DNA of 64,000 bases from Pseudomonas sp. SCB32 (GCF_009189165.1 NZ_CP045118.1:930001-994000); one strand, 5' to 3'; counted from the first letter of the stretch, positions 46,641-55,844 are shown. Numbers and translations are program-made. The notes: generated by a model from the sequence alone, not told the origin.

Positions 46641-47861
46641 TTACCCCTTCACGCACACCACCTGACGCAGGGTATGCAGCACTTCCACCAGTTCGCGCTG
46701 GGCGTCCATCACCGCGTCGATGTCCTTGTAAGCCATCGGGATCTCGTCGATCACGTCCTTGTCCTTGCGGCACTCGACGTGGGCGGTGGCGCGCACCTGG
46801 TCTTCAACGGTGAACAGCTTCTTGGCCTTGGTCCGGCTCATGGTCCGGCCGGCACCGTGACTGCACGAGCAGAACGCTTCCTCGTTACCGAGGCCGCGGA
46901 CGATGAAGCTCTTGGCGCCCATCGACCCCGGAATGATGCCGAGCTGGCCCTTCTGCGCGGACACCGCGCCTTTACGCGTCACCAGAACCTCTTCGCCGAA
47001 GTGACGTTCCTTCTGCACGTAGTTGTGGTGGCAGTTCACCGCTTCCAGGCTGGCCTCGAACGGCTTGCGGATGACCTGCCGCGCCGCTGCGATCACCGCG
47101 CGCATCATCAGCTCGCGGTTCTGCCGGGCGAAGTCCTGGGCCCAGCCCACGGCTTCCACGTAGTCGTCGAAGTGCTGGCTGCCTTCCTCGAGGTAGGCCA
47201 GGTCACGGTCCGGCAGGTTGGCGATGTGCTGGCGCATATCGGCCTGGGCCAGCTCGATGAACAGGTTGCCGATGGCGTTACCCACGCCGCGCGACCCACT
47301 GTGCAGCATGAACCAGACGCGGTCTGCCTCGTCGAGGCAGACTTCGATGAAGTGGTTGCCGGTCCCGAGCGTTCCCAGGTGATGGCGGTTGTTGGTCTTC
47401 TCAAGCTTCGGGTACTTGTCGGTGATCGCTCTGAAGCGGCCGGCCAGCGCCTTCCAGGCGTCATCGGCGTGATCCGGCACATGCTCCCAGGCGCCCTGGT
47501 CGCGGCGGCCGAAGGTCTTGCCGTGGGGCACGGCTCTCTCGATGGCGGTGCGCAGGCCGTGCAGGTTGTCCGGCAGGTCGGCCGCCATCAACGAGGTGCG
47601 TGCGGCGATCATCCCGCAGCCAATGTCCACACCTACGGCGGCGGGGATGATCGCACCCTTGGTGGGGATCACGCTGCCAATGGTCGAGCCCTTGCCCAGG
47701 TGCACGTCCGGCATCACGGCAAGGTGCTTGAAGATGAAGGGCATCTTCGCGGTGTTCATCAACTGCTGGCGAGCGTCGTCCTCCACCGGCACTCCAGTGG
47801 TCCACAGCTTGATCGGTTTGCCTTTGGCAACTTCCAGCAGTTGGTAAGTCTTGCTGCTCAT
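46641..47861 (-). CDS. rtcB: RNA-splicing ligase RtcB
   Basis: 406 residues from the ATG at 47861 (MSSKTYQLLEVAKGKPIKLW); a GTG 18 bases upstream is possible. Metal and catalytic features: MPDVHLGKGSTIGSVIP, VGVDIGCGMIA (the Cys of DIGCG), LGTLGTGNHFIEV, SHGAGRTMSR with the guanylylated His region. Joins 2',3'-cyclic phosphate or 3'-phosphate RNA ends to 5'-OH ends using GTP. In many bacteria it sits with rtcA and the sigma-54 regulator rtcR; neither is here, and no sigma-54 promoter is visible in the short upstream gap. Confidence 0.95.
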   Translation of the reverse strand: MSSKTYQLLEVAKGKPIKLWTTGVPVEDDARQQLMNTAKMPFIFKHLAVMPDVHLGKGSTIGSVIPTKGAIIPAAVGVDIGCGMIAARTSLMAADLPDNLHGLRTAIERAVPHGKTFGRRDQGAWEHVPDHADDAWKALAGRFRAITDKYPKLEKTNNRHHLGTLGTGNHFIEVCLDEADRVWFMLHSGSRGVGNAIGNLFIELAQADMRQHIANLPDRDLAYLEEGSQHFDDYVEAVGWAQDFARQNRELMMRAVIAAARQVIRKPFEASLEAVNCHHNYVQKERHFGEEVLVTRKGAVSAQKGQLGIIPGSMGAKSFIVRGLGNEEAFCSCSHGAGRTMSRTKAKKLFTVEDQVRATAHVECRKDKDVIDEIPMAYKDIDAVMDAQRELVEVLHTLRQVVCVKG

Positions 47862-47912
47862 GGGGGTTCCGGCGTTCACGCGACGACCTATTGTGCGCCG
47901 GAACCTCCCGCC

Positions 47913-49778
47913 TCAGTAGTGGTACCAGCGCAGCTCCAGCATCACTTCGTTGACCGGGGTGGCCAGCTGGCTGAACTCGCGCTGGGCCGACAGGCGCAGG
48001 CCAAGGTTGCGGCCCAGATCCACCTGCTGGCCGAAGCTCAGGTTGCGGCGGACTTCGCCGGTGTGGAAGTAGTCGCCCTTCGCCTCGAGGGTCAGGTTGC
48101 CCAGCGGATTGCTCCACAGCACGCCGGTGTCGAAGCCCAGCGCTGGGGCGATGGTCGGGGCGAAGTCCGGGTTGTTCTCGATCCGCGCGGTGCCCAGGGC
48201 ATAGGCCTGCAGGTCATCGGTCAGTTTCCAGCTGCCGCCGGCGCCGCCATTGAGATGGCCGACGAGGGTGTCGTGATCCTCGTCGCTGTGTTTGCCGAGC
48301 ACGCGCTCCCAGCCGCCGGATACCTGCCAGGAGAGCGGCAGCAGCAACTCGTTGCGCGGCGTCATCGAGCGGATGGTGACCAGGTCCAGTTGCTGCAACT
48401 GCCAGCGATTGCCCTCGTATTGGCGCAGCTTCAGCTGGCCGAGCTCGATCTGCGCGCCGAGGGGGAAGCCATACTGGTTGTCGGCGAGGTCGTGGTAGGC
48501 CAGGCGCAGGCCGTACTGGGCAAAGGCTTCGCCATCGCGGCTGCCGGCGCCGAGCTGCCAGGTGCGCGACTCATGGCCGTCCTCCGGCTGGCCGGGGCGC
48601 TCCACCGTCAGGACCGGAGGCGGATTCTGGTTGATGGCCCTGAGCAGGTTGTAGCTGCGCGATGCCGTGGCGTCATCACGCTCGTGGCCGGTGGCGCGGT
48701 AGCGCACCAGGCGGAACGCGGTGTCCTGCACCAGTGCCTGGCGGTCGACGGGCAGGGCCTTGAATTCGGGGCTGTCGAGCAGTCGGTCGTCGTCCGCCAT
48801 GCTGCGTGCCAGGAGCTTTTCGTCGTGGCTCAGTGGCGCGCCGCGGGCGAGCAGTTCGCGCTCGCGAGAGGGGCGGTAGTCGATGCGGTCGATCATCTCG
48901 GCGTTCTTCACCGCGCGAACGGTGTCGGTGGGGATGGCGGTGAGCGGGAACTGGTCGGTGAGTTCGGTGCCCGGGCGGGCGATCTCCAGCAGCTCCAGCA
49001 GACGGAACGAACAGTTCTCGTCGAAGAAGTAGTACTTGAAGCGGACCTGCTTGAGCTCCCAGACGTGCTCGACCATCCGCCCGGTTTCCTCGGGCGTGAG
49101 GTTCAGCCGGTACTCCCAGAGGTCGCGGTTCTCCAGTCGGCTGTACTCGGAGAGCTTCTCGCGGTACGGCACCAGGGCGAACAGGCCGGGGTAGCCGCCC
49201 ATCAGGCCTTTCCAGGCGTAGAGGATGCTGTTGTCCATGCCCTCGATGTAGGCGCCGAAGTTCAGCGCATAGCTCAGCAGAGCGGTGTGGTCGGCGTCGA
49301 CGTCGGCCTGGTCGATGCGCAGCAGGGTGTGGCCGAACATCGAGGACGGGCTGTTCAGGTACGCCGCCGGGAACACCAGCACCGCGCTGTGCGGATTGAT
49401 GTCGGTGTACCAGGTCTTGTACTCCTGGCAGGTCACTTGCGGCAGGTCGTCGAGTTGCAGCTGCTGGCGCAGCCAGCGGGTGCGCGCCGGGTAGACGCAC
49501 TGGGCGTGCTTGTCGCCGAGTTCGGCGGGCGCGTAGAGCGCTTTCACGGTGGCGGCCAGTTCGGCGTCCGGGTGCTGCTCACCGTCGGTGGCGAGGAAGA
49601 ACTTCGGGTCGTCGACGAAGCTGCGCCAGCCGTCCAGCCGGGCGTGCTCGTAGTGACCCAGCGCGAGCCAGTAGGGTTCGCTGGCCAGGGCCTGCAGGCG
49701 TTGCGGATCGATCTGCGGCGCGGCGAACAGTGGGGTGCAGGCGCACAGCGCCATCCAGGGCAACAGGCGTTTGGGCAT
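47913..49778 (-). CDS. DUF4105 envelope protein, possible permuted NlpC/P60-like enzyme with barrel domain
   Basis: 621 residues. Signal peptide MPKRLLPWMALCACTPLFAA. The middle holds the DUF4105 domain with SMFGHTLLRID (H150), YALNFGA and YYFFDENCSFRLLELLE (C256). A histidine followed later by an Asn-Cys pair is the order seen in permuted NlpC/P60 (LRAT-like) thiol enzymes, so a cysteine peptidase or acyltransferase activity is possible. The C-terminal 270 residues alternate hydrophobic and polar residues and end in MLELRWYHY, like an outer-membrane beta-barrel. Start at 49778 fits the signal peptide. Probably one transcript with the DUF3015 gene upstream. Confidence 0.85.
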   Translation of the reverse strand: MPKRLLPWMALCACTPLFAAPQIDPQRLQALASEPYWLALGHYEHARLDGWRSFVDDPKFFLATDGEQHPDAELAATVKALYAPAELGDKHAQCVYPARTRWLRQQLQLDDLPQVTCQEYKTWYTDINPHSAVLVFPAAYLNSPSSMFGHTLLRIDQADVDADHTALLSYALNFGAYIEGMDNSILYAWKGLMGGYPGLFALVPYREKLSEYSRLENRDLWEYRLNLTPEETGRMVEHVWELKQVRFKYYFFDENCSFRLLELLEIARPGTELTDQFPLTAIPTDTVRAVKNAEMIDRIDYRPSRERELLARGAPLSHDEKLLARSMADDDRLLDSPEFKALPVDRQALVQDTAFRLVRYRATGHERDDATASRSYNLLRAINQNPPPVLTVERPGQPEDGHESRTWQLGAGSRDGEAFAQYGLRLAYHDLADNQYGFPLGAQIELGQLKLRQYEGNRWQLQQLDLVTIRSMTPRNELLLPLSWQVSGGWERVLGKHSDEDHDTLVGHLNGGAGGSWKLTDDLQAYALGTARIENNPDFAPTIAPALGFDTGVLWSNPLGNLTLEAKGDYFHTGEVRRNLSFGQQVDLGRNLGLRLSAQREFSQLATPVNEVMLELRWYHY

Positions 49779-49805
49779 GGAGGGAACTACTGGGAGAGGA
49801 GGAGT

Positions 49806-49828
49806 GAGCCCACCGTGGCGGTGGGCTC
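49806..49828 (-). terminator. Hairpin between the DUF3015 and DUF4105 genes
   Basis: GAGCCCACCG/CGGTGGGCTC ten-base stem, three-base loop, 12 bases after the DUF3015 stop, without a T-tract. Confidence 0.55.
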
Positions 49829-49839
49829 GCGCGCGGCCG

Positions 49840-50328
49840 TCAGGCCTGTTCGGCGTACTTGGCCAGCTGGGCATCCTGCTTCAGGACAGCCTGGGTGTTG
49901 GCGTACACGTCTTCCGCGGTGACGTTGGACTTGTCGAAGATCTGGGCGAAGTGCTGGTGGGTCACTTCGGCGAAGTGGGCGCGATCCTGCGGCGCCACAC
50001 CCAGAACCACGGCGTAGGTGGTCAGGGCTTCGCCGTTGCCCTTGGCCATGTCTTCAGACAGCTCGTCCATCATGCCGCTGAGTACGATCATCGGCTTGCC
50101 GCCGTAGGTCAGCGCACCATTGGTGTGGCAGCCGTTGGTGCCAGTGGTCATGCCGAAGGTGTTGTTGCCGCTGGTGCCGTTGGTGGTAGCGGCCAGAACG
50201 TGGGTAGCGGTGCCGCGCTGGCCCTTGAAGAGCATGTTGCCCCAGCCGCAGCCGTCGCTGCCGGGAGCGTCGGCCAGAGCACTGAGGGAGGCGGTGGCGA
50301 GGAGGGTACCGATCAGAATCCTTTTCAT
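49840..50328 (-). CDS. DUF3015 secreted protein
   Basis: 162 residues, signal peptide MKRILIGTLLATASLSALA, then the DUF3015 pattern: GCGWGNMLFKGQRGTATHVLAATTNG, FGMTTGTNGC, and a helical C-terminal half (DELSEDMAKGNGEALTTYAV). Periplasmic; function unknown. Paired with the DUF4105 gene downstream, as I recall also for PA4578 and its neighbours. Confidence 0.88.
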   Translation of the reverse strand: MKRILIGTLLATASLSALADAPGSDGCGWGNMLFKGQRGTATHVLAATTNGTSGNNTFGMTTGTNGCHTNGALTYGGKPMIVLSGMMDELSEDMAKGNGEALTTYAVVLGVAPQDRAHFAEVTHQHFAQIFDKSNVTAEDVYANTQAVLKQDAQLAKYAEQA

Positions 50329-50549
50329 CGTTTTTTCTCTCTTTCTTAAGTACGGGCAGGTGTCGCTGACAGCAAACAGCGCCGATTGAAGCTTTTAGGA
50401 ATGAAACGAGGGTGTCAAGGAAACCGGTGCACAGCTGTGCGGCGCATCCGGGCTTCCGCCCGCCTGCCGGCAGGTTATTGATCGGCATCAGCGGCGGTTG
50501 TCTTGGAACGGGCCACACTTGAAGGAGTTCCCCTTGCAAGGAGGTCGTC

Positions 50550-50873
50550 ATGGCCGATTTCGATCCGCGCCCCAGCCTGGATCAACTGGCGCAGGAGTAT
50601 TCCCGGCGGGCCGAGGCGATCCGTCGCGATCTCGGCCGGACCCATTCGCCGGATTTCGCCGAGCAGGCCCAGCAGCGGCAGAACGACGACGTCCTGCGCG
50701 CGCTGCTGGCGGAAGCGGAGGCGGGCATGCGGCTGGTCGGCTTGGCGCGCCTGCGCCTGGCGGACGGCACCTATGGTTTCTGCGCGCGCTGTGGAGAACC
50801 GATCGAAGCGCGCCGGCTGCAGGCGCTGCCGGCGGCGGAGCACTGCCTGCGCTGCGCCGATGAAGTGGGCTGA
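50550..50873 (+). CDS. DksA/TraR-family zinc-finger protein
   Basis: 107 residues. A helical N-terminal region and a C4 zinc finger (FCARCGEPIEARRLQALPAAEHCLRCADE) as in DksA/TraR. Shorter than DksA and without its long coiled coil, so a DksA-like or TraR-like regulator. AAGGAGG precedes the ATG. It lies just before the Lon-like protease gene, same strand. Confidence 0.9.
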   Translation: MADFDPRPSLDQLAQEYSRRAEAIRRDLGRTHSPDFAEQAQQRQNDDVLRALLAEAEAGMRLVGLARLRLADGTYGFCARCGEPIEARRLQALPAAEHCLRCADEVG

Positions 50874-50968
50874 ACTGTCACCATTACTGCCTTGCCAGTG
50901 GCGCGCGGGCGGCGCGAGAATGCGGTCAAATCTCCGCGGCCTTGCGCCGCACGAAGCAAGGACTTCCG

Positions 50969-53446
50969 ATGCCCGATTCCGTTGCTGCAGGCCTGCGCCT
51001 GGCGCCCGATGAACTGACCCGTCCCTTCTTCCCCGAACAATTCCCCTTCACCACCACCGACGAACTGGAGCCCTTCCTCGGCGTACTCGGCCAGGAGCGT
51101 GCGGTGGAGGCCTTGCAGTTCGGCGTGGCGATGCCGCGTCCGGGGTACAACGTGTTCGTCATGGGCGAACCGGGCACCGGTCGCTTCTCGTTCGTGCAGC
51201 GCTACCTGAAGGCCGAAGGCAAGCGTCTGCCCACGCCGGCGGACTGGGTCTACGTCAATAATTTCGACGAGTCCCGCGAGCCGCGCGCCATCGAGCTGCC
51301 GCCGGGCAGCGCGGCGGACTTCGGCGCCGATCTCGATCACCTGATCGAAAACCTGCTCTCGACCTTCCCCTCGGTGTTCGAGAGTCCGGCTTATCAGCAG
51401 AAGAAGAGCGCCATCGACCGCGCCTTCAACCAGCGCTACGACAAGGCCCTGGACACCGTCGAGCGCCTGGCGCTGGAGAAGGACGTCGCGCTGTACCGCG
51501 ACAGCGCCAACATCGCCTTCACCCCGATGAGCGAGGGCAAGGCGCTGGACGAGGCGGAATTCGCCCAGCTCCCCGAGGCCGAGCGCGAGCGCTTCCACGC
51601 CGACATCGCCACGCTGGAAGAGCACCTCAACGAGGAGCTGGCCAGCCTGCCGCAATGGAAGCGCGAGTCCAGCAATCAGCTGCGCCATCTCAACGAGGAA
51701 ACCATCACCCTGGCGCTGCAGCCGCTGCTGGCGCCGCTGGTGGAGAAGTACAACAACAACTCCGGCGTCAGCGCCTATCTGCAGGCCATGCAGCTGAACC
51801 TGCTGAAGACCGTGGTCGACCAGCTGGTGGACGCCGAGCGCACCGACCCACAGCGCAAGCAGAGCCTGGAAGAGCAGTACGCGCCCAATCAGGTGATCGG
51901 CCACCACTCCACCAGTGGCGCGCCGGTGATCTTCGAGTCGCATCCGACCTACGACAACCTGTTCGGCCGCATCGAGTACGCCTCCGACCAGGGCGCGCTG
52001 TACACCAGCTACCGGCAGCTGCGTTCGGGCGCACTGCACCGAGCCAATGGCGGCTTCCTGGTGCTGGAGGCTGAGAAGCTGCTCAGCGAGCCATTCGTCT
52101 GGGATGCGCTCAAGCGCGCGCTGCATTCGCGCCAGCTGAAGATGGAATCGCCGCTGGCCGAACTGGGCCGCCTGGCGGCCATGAGCCTGACGCCGCAGGT
52201 GATCCCGCTGAACATCAAGGTGATCATCATCGGTTCGCGGCAGATCTATTACACGCTGCAGGACCTGGACCCGGACTTCCAGGAGATGTTCCGCGTCCTG
52301 GTGGATTTCGACGAGGACATCCCGCTGGGCGAGGACAGCCTCGAACAGTTCGCCCAATTGCTGAAGACCCGCACCTCGGAAGAGGGTCTGGCGCCGCTGA
52401 CCAGTGCCGCCGTCGCTCGCCTGGCGACCTACAGCGCGCGCCTGGCCGAGCACCAGGGACGCCTGTCCGCGCGTATCAGCGACCTGTTCCAGTTGGTCAG
52501 CGAAGCGGACTTCATCCGTCAGCTGGCGAACGAGGAGGTGACTGACCTCGGCCATATCGAACGCGCCCTGAAGGCCAAGGAGACTCGCACCGGTCGAGTG
52601 TCAGGACGCATCCTCGACGACATGCTGGCCGGCATCATCCTGATCGACACCGAAGGTGCCGCCGTCGGCAAATGCAACGGCCTGACGGTGCTGGAAGTCG
52701 GTGATTCGGCGTTCGGCGTGCCGGCGCGGATTTCCGCCACCGTCTACCCCGGCGGCAGCGGTATCGTCGATATCGAGCGCGAAGTGAGCCTCGGCCAGCC
52801 GATCCACTCCAAGGGCGTGATGATCCTCACCGGCTACCTGGGCAGCCGCTATGCACAGGAGTTCCCGCTGGAGATTTCCGCGAGCATCGCTCTGGAGCAG
52901 TCCTACGGCTATGTCGACGGCGACAGTGCCTCGCTCGGCGAGGTCTGCACGCTGATCTCCGCGTTGTCGCGCACGCCGCTGCGCCAATGCTTCGCCATCA
53001 CCGGCTCGATCAACCAGTTCGGCGAGGTGCAGGCGGTCGGCGGGGTCAACGAGAAAATCGAAGGCTTCTTCCGTCTCTGCGAGGCCCGCGGCCTGACCGG
53101 CGAGCAGGGGGTGATCATCCCGCGCTCCAACGTCAGCACCCTGATGCTGGATGAGCGTGTGCTGCAGGCGGTGCGCAACGGTCAGTTCCATATCTACGCG
53201 GTCCGCCAGGCCGACGAGGCGTTGAGCCTGCTGGTCGGCCAACCGGCCGGTGCGCCGGACGCCAAGGGCAACTTCCCGAAAGACAGCGTGAATGCCCGTG
53301 TCGTTGAGCGTCTGAAGGAAATCTCCGAGCTGGGCATGGAGGAGGACGAGAAGGAAAAGCCGGTCAAGGAAACCGTGGCGAAGGCCAAGGCGGCGAAGGC
53401 TCCGGTGGAGAAGGAGCGGGCGCGCAAGAAGAAGGACGCCGACTGA
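50969..53446 (+). CDS. Lon-like ATP-dependent protease (LonB-type)
   Basis: 825 residues, AAGGA before the ATG at 50969. The N-terminal AAA part has GEPGTGRFSF in the Walker A position (Arg for the usual Lys, residues about 65-74), coiled-coil insertions, and a second AAA region (NGGFLVLEAEKLL). The C-terminal Lon protease domain shows DGDSASLGEVCTLISALS (nucleophile Ser) and GGVNEKIEGFF (catalytic Lys). The basic tail ends KERARKKKDAD. PA4576-type protein; substrates unknown. Soluble: no membrane segments. Confidence 0.92.
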   Translation: MPDSVAAGLRLAPDELTRPFFPEQFPFTTTDELEPFLGVLGQERAVEALQFGVAMPRPGYNVFVMGEPGTGRFSFVQRYLKAEGKRLPTPADWVYVNNFDESREPRAIELPPGSAADFGADLDHLIENLLSTFPSVFESPAYQQKKSAIDRAFNQRYDKALDTVERLALEKDVALYRDSANIAFTPMSEGKALDEAEFAQLPEAERERFHADIATLEEHLNEELASLPQWKRESSNQLRHLNEETITLALQPLLAPLVEKYNNNSGVSAYLQAMQLNLLKTVVDQLVDAERTDPQRKQSLEEQYAPNQVIGHHSTSGAPVIFESHPTYDNLFGRIEYASDQGALYTSYRQLRSGALHRANGGFLVLEAEKLLSEPFVWDALKRALHSRQLKMESPLAELGRLAAMSLTPQVIPLNIKVIIIGSRQIYYTLQDLDPDFQEMFRVLVDFDEDIPLGEDSLEQFAQLLKTRTSEEGLAPLTSAAVARLATYSARLAEHQGRLSARISDLFQLVSEADFIRQLANEEVTDLGHIERALKAKETRTGRVSGRILDDMLAGIILIDTEGAAVGKCNGLTVLEVGDSAFGVPARISATVYPGGSGIVDIEREVSLGQPIHSKGVMILTGYLGSRYAQEFPLEISASIALEQSYGYVDGDSASLGEVCTLISALSRTPLRQCFAITGSINQFGEVQAVGGVNEKIEGFFRLCEARGLTGEQGVIIPRSNVSTLMLDERVLQAVRNGQFHIYAVRQADEALSLLVGQPAGAPDAKGNFPKDSVNARVVERLKEISELGMEEDEKEKPVKETVAKAKAAKAPVEKERARKKKDAD

Positions 53447-53521
53447 GCAGAACCTGATCAGCCGCCTCCGCACCGCGCGGGGCGGCGCTTCGGTGCTGCT
53501 GCCCCCACGCAGTTCACATGC

Positions 53522-53544
53522 TTATCCACAGCCGGCGTGGATAA
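53522..53544. promoter_or_regulatory. Head-to-head DnaA-box-like pair
   Basis: TTATCCACA (perfect DnaA-box consensus) faces an inverted TTATCCACG, giving TTATCCAC/GTGGATAA arms around a seven-base centre, 68 bases upstream of the next ATG. No origin-like AT-rich region accompanies it. Confidence 0.5.
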
Positions 53545-53611
53545 ATCGGCGCTTTCGTCGGTCGGAACCTGGGTGTAGTCTCGGACTCAGGACCACCGCG
53601 AGGGTGCCGCC

Positions 53612-53953
53612 ATGCCGCGTAACCTCTGCCTTATCCGCCCTTGTCTGGGGCTGACCACGCGCATCGAATGCGCGATCAGGCCGCTGGCCGGAGAGAATGG
53701 ACTCTGGACCTTGTTGTGTGCGGCCGGCATGGCCGGTGCGCAACCCACCGCCATCAAAGCGCAGGGCCCGTTCTTCGGCCCCTTCGTCGCTGAAGGCGTG
53801 CTCGGTGCGATTTCCGACTGCCTGGCCCAGCAGGGCTATGTCGAGGCGTCCGACCCGCCGATCTGGCAACTGCACCTGCAGGCCGAGCTACGCCGCCTGA
53901 ATGGTGAGCGCTGCCGCCATCTCGGGAATTATCAGTTCCGTCCGGAATCCTGA
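53612..53953 (+). CDS. Conserved hypothetical protein (113 residues)
   Basis: Begins MPRNLCLIRPCLGLTTRIEC. Corresponds by position to PA4575. Five cysteines; no signal peptide, membrane helix or known motif. Codon use like its neighbours supports coding. The 165-bp upstream gap holds the DnaA-box-like pair. Confidence 0.75.
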   Translation: MPRNLCLIRPCLGLTTRIECAIRPLAGENGLWTLLCAAGMAGAQPTAIKAQGPFFGPFVAEGVLGAISDCLAQQGYVEASDPPIWQLHLQAELRRLNGERCRHLGNYQFRPES

Positions 53954-54105
53954 TGCGGATTTCTGCATAGGCAACGGATGCTCGTCGCGCCTGGCTTTTG
54001 TCTGCCGATTCGCGGCGGTCGACATATTTGCCCACAGAAATGCGCGGCAGCTCGGAAAGTGCCTTCGCTATACTTCCAATCTTTTCGAATAATCCCGCGA
54101 GATCC

Positions 54106-54600
54106 ATGGAACGTTTCGTCGAAAACTCCCTGTACGCCGCCCGCTGGCTGCTGGCGCCGATCTATATCGGCCTGTCGCTGGCGCTGCTGGCCCTGACCAT
54201 CAAGTTCTTCCAGGAAATCTTCCACATCCTGCCGAGCATCTTCACGATCGCCGAGGCGGACCTGATCCTGGTGTTGTTGTCGCTCATCGACATGGCGCTG
54301 GTTGGCGGCCTGCTGGTGATGGTGATGTTCTCCGGCTACGAGAACTTCGTCTCCCAGTTGGACATCGACGAGAGCAAGGAGAAGCTCAGCTGGCTGGGCA
54401 AGATGGACGCCAGTTCGCTGAAGAACAAGGTGGCCGCCTCCATCGTGGCGATTTCCTCGATCCATCTGCTGCGCATTTTCATGGACGCCAGGAACATCGA
54501 AGACAACAAGCTGATGTGGTACGTGATTATCCACCTCACCTTCGTCCTGTCCGCGTTCGCCATGGGATACCTGGACAAGGCTACGCGCCACGACCACTGA
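54106..54600 (+). CDS. UPF0114 (YqhA-like) inner-membrane protein
   Basis: 164 residues with four hydrophobic helices and the family start [20 protein letters not shown]. Internal [15 protein letters not shown] and [26 protein letters not shown] are typical of UPF0114/TIGR00645. Function unknown. Corresponds to PA4574 in the conserved block. Confidence 0.93.
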   Translation: MERFVENSLYAARWLLAPIYIGLSLALLALTIKFFQEIFHILPSIFTIAEADLILVLLSLIDMALVGGLLVMVMFSGYENFVSQLDIDESKEKLSWLGKMDASSLKNKVAASIVAISSIHLLRIFMDARNIEDNKLMWYVIIHLTFVLSAFAMGYLDKATRHDH

Positions 54601-54723
54601 TCCCGATTGGTGCTTCCCAAGCCGCCAGGCCGTTGCAAAACGGACGGGCGGCTGCATTTGCGGCTTGCGGTGACGGACAGCTGTACAAGACTTTTGCATG
54701 AAGCCACGTGCAGGAGGTGCCCC

Positions 54724-55020
54724 GTGAACCTGCAGGAATTGACCAATCGCTCCCTCGCCGGGGATATCGACGAGATCAACCTGGTGTCGCTGGAAGGCGA
54801 TATCTATGTGCTGGAGGCGCGGATGGGCAGCCGGTACTACCCGGTCCAGGACTTGCTGGGTCATGTGCTCAGCGTGCGCTCCGTCGCCCATGCCCGCGAG
54901 TTGCTGCATGCCTTGCCGGCAGTCCCGTTCCGTCTGGTGCATGCAGTGGTGCATGACGAAATGGTCGGCATGCAGGACGAGCGCGATATCGGTGATGGGG
55001 TGCTCATCCCGCTGCACTAG
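54724..55020 (+). CDS. DUF6482-like small protein
   Basis: 98 residues from a GTG at 54724 with a strong AGGAGGT site; the in-frame upstream extension lacks a ribosome-binding site. Contains YVLEARMGSRYYPVQD and HELLHALPA-type segments, a compact alpha/beta protein. No known activity. Corresponds to PA4573. Confidence 0.82.
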   Translation: MNLQELTNRSLAGDIDEINLVSLEGDIYVLEARMGSRYYPVQDLLGHVLSVRSVAHARELLHALPAVPFRLVHAVVHDEMVGMQDERDIGDGVLIPLH

Positions 55021-55096
55021 GCCTGCGGCGGTGGGGGAGGCGGTGCATCTGTGCTAGGCTGGCGGCCCTTTTTTGAACCCCCAGCGGAGCGCCGCC

Positions 55097-55714
55097 ATGA
55101 GCGAACTCAACCTTTCCACCGACGAAGCCCGCGTCAGCTACGGCATCGGCCGTCAGCTCGGCGACCAGCTGCGTTCGAACCCGGTTCCGGGCATGACCCT
55201 CGACGCCATCGTGGCAGGCCTGTCCGACGCCTATGCAGGCTCCGAGAGCCGCGTGCCGGCCGACGCCCTGTCCGCCAGCTTCCAGGTGATCCGCGAGCGC
55301 ATGCAGGCTGAAGCCCAGGCCAAAGCCGAGGCCGCCGCCGCTGTTGGCCGCGAGTACCTGGTGGACAACGCCAAGCGCGAAGGCGTGACTGCCCTGCCGT
55401 CCGGCCTGCAGTACGAAGTGCTGGTGGCGGGCGAAGGCGCCAAGCCCTCCCGCGAAGACACCGTGCGTACCCACTACCACGGCACCCTGGTCGACGGCAC
55501 TGTGTTCGACAGCTCCTACGAGCGCGGCCAGCCCGCCGAATTCCCGGTGGGCGGCGTGATTGCCGGCTGGACCGAGGCCCTGCAGCTGATGAACGCCGGC
55601 AGCAAGTGGCGCCTGCACGTGCCGAGCGAGCTGGCCTATGGCGGCCAGGCGGTCGGCAGCATCCCGCCACACAGTGTGCTGGTGTTCGACGTCGAGCTGC
55701 TGGATATCCTCTGA
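55097..55714 (+). CDS. fklB: FKBP-type peptidyl-prolyl isomerase FklB
   Basis: 205 residues. An N-terminal dimerisation helix domain (STDEARVSYGIGRQLGDQL) and a C-terminal FKBP domain (SREDTVRTHYHGTLVDGTVFDSSYERGQPAEFPVGGVIAGW). Speeds proline isomerisation during folding. No signal peptide, so cytoplasmic FklB rather than periplasmic FkpA. Start at 55097 with GGAGCG upstream. Confidence 0.93.
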   Translation: MSELNLSTDEARVSYGIGRQLGDQLRSNPVPGMTLDAIVAGLSDAYAGSESRVPADALSASFQVIRERMQAEAQAKAEAAAAVGREYLVDNAKREGVTALPSGLQYEVLVAGEGAKPSREDTVRTHYHGTLVDGTVFDSSYERGQPAEFPVGGVIAGWTEALQLMNAGSKWRLHVPSELAYGGQAVGSIPPHSVLVFDVELLDIL

Positions 55715-55762
55715 TATCCGAAGGTTCGCTGCGCAGTGCCGTCCCTGGCGACTGCGCAGGAG

Positions 55763-55787
55763 AAGGGGCGCTCCGGCGCCCCTTTGT
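55763..55787 (+). terminator. Hairpin after fklB
   Basis: AAGGGGCGC/GCGCCCCTT stem with TCCG loop and a short T-run. Confidence 0.75.
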
Positions 55788-55844
55788 GCATCCGCTTCCC
55801 GGGCAGCGGAGCACCGGCGGCGCGTCCGGCGCCGCCCAGTGGCT

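Noticed and set aside
46578..49922. Very long open frame (1114 codons) on the plus strand
   Set aside because: Antisense to rtcB and the DUF4105 gene. It has the His/Gly/Gln/Val-rich composition typical of the complement of GC-rich genes and no domain or ribosome-binding site.
53932..55017. 361-codon open frame on the minus strand
   Set aside because: Antisense to the UPF0114 and DUF6482-like genes, both with good starts and ribosome-binding sites.
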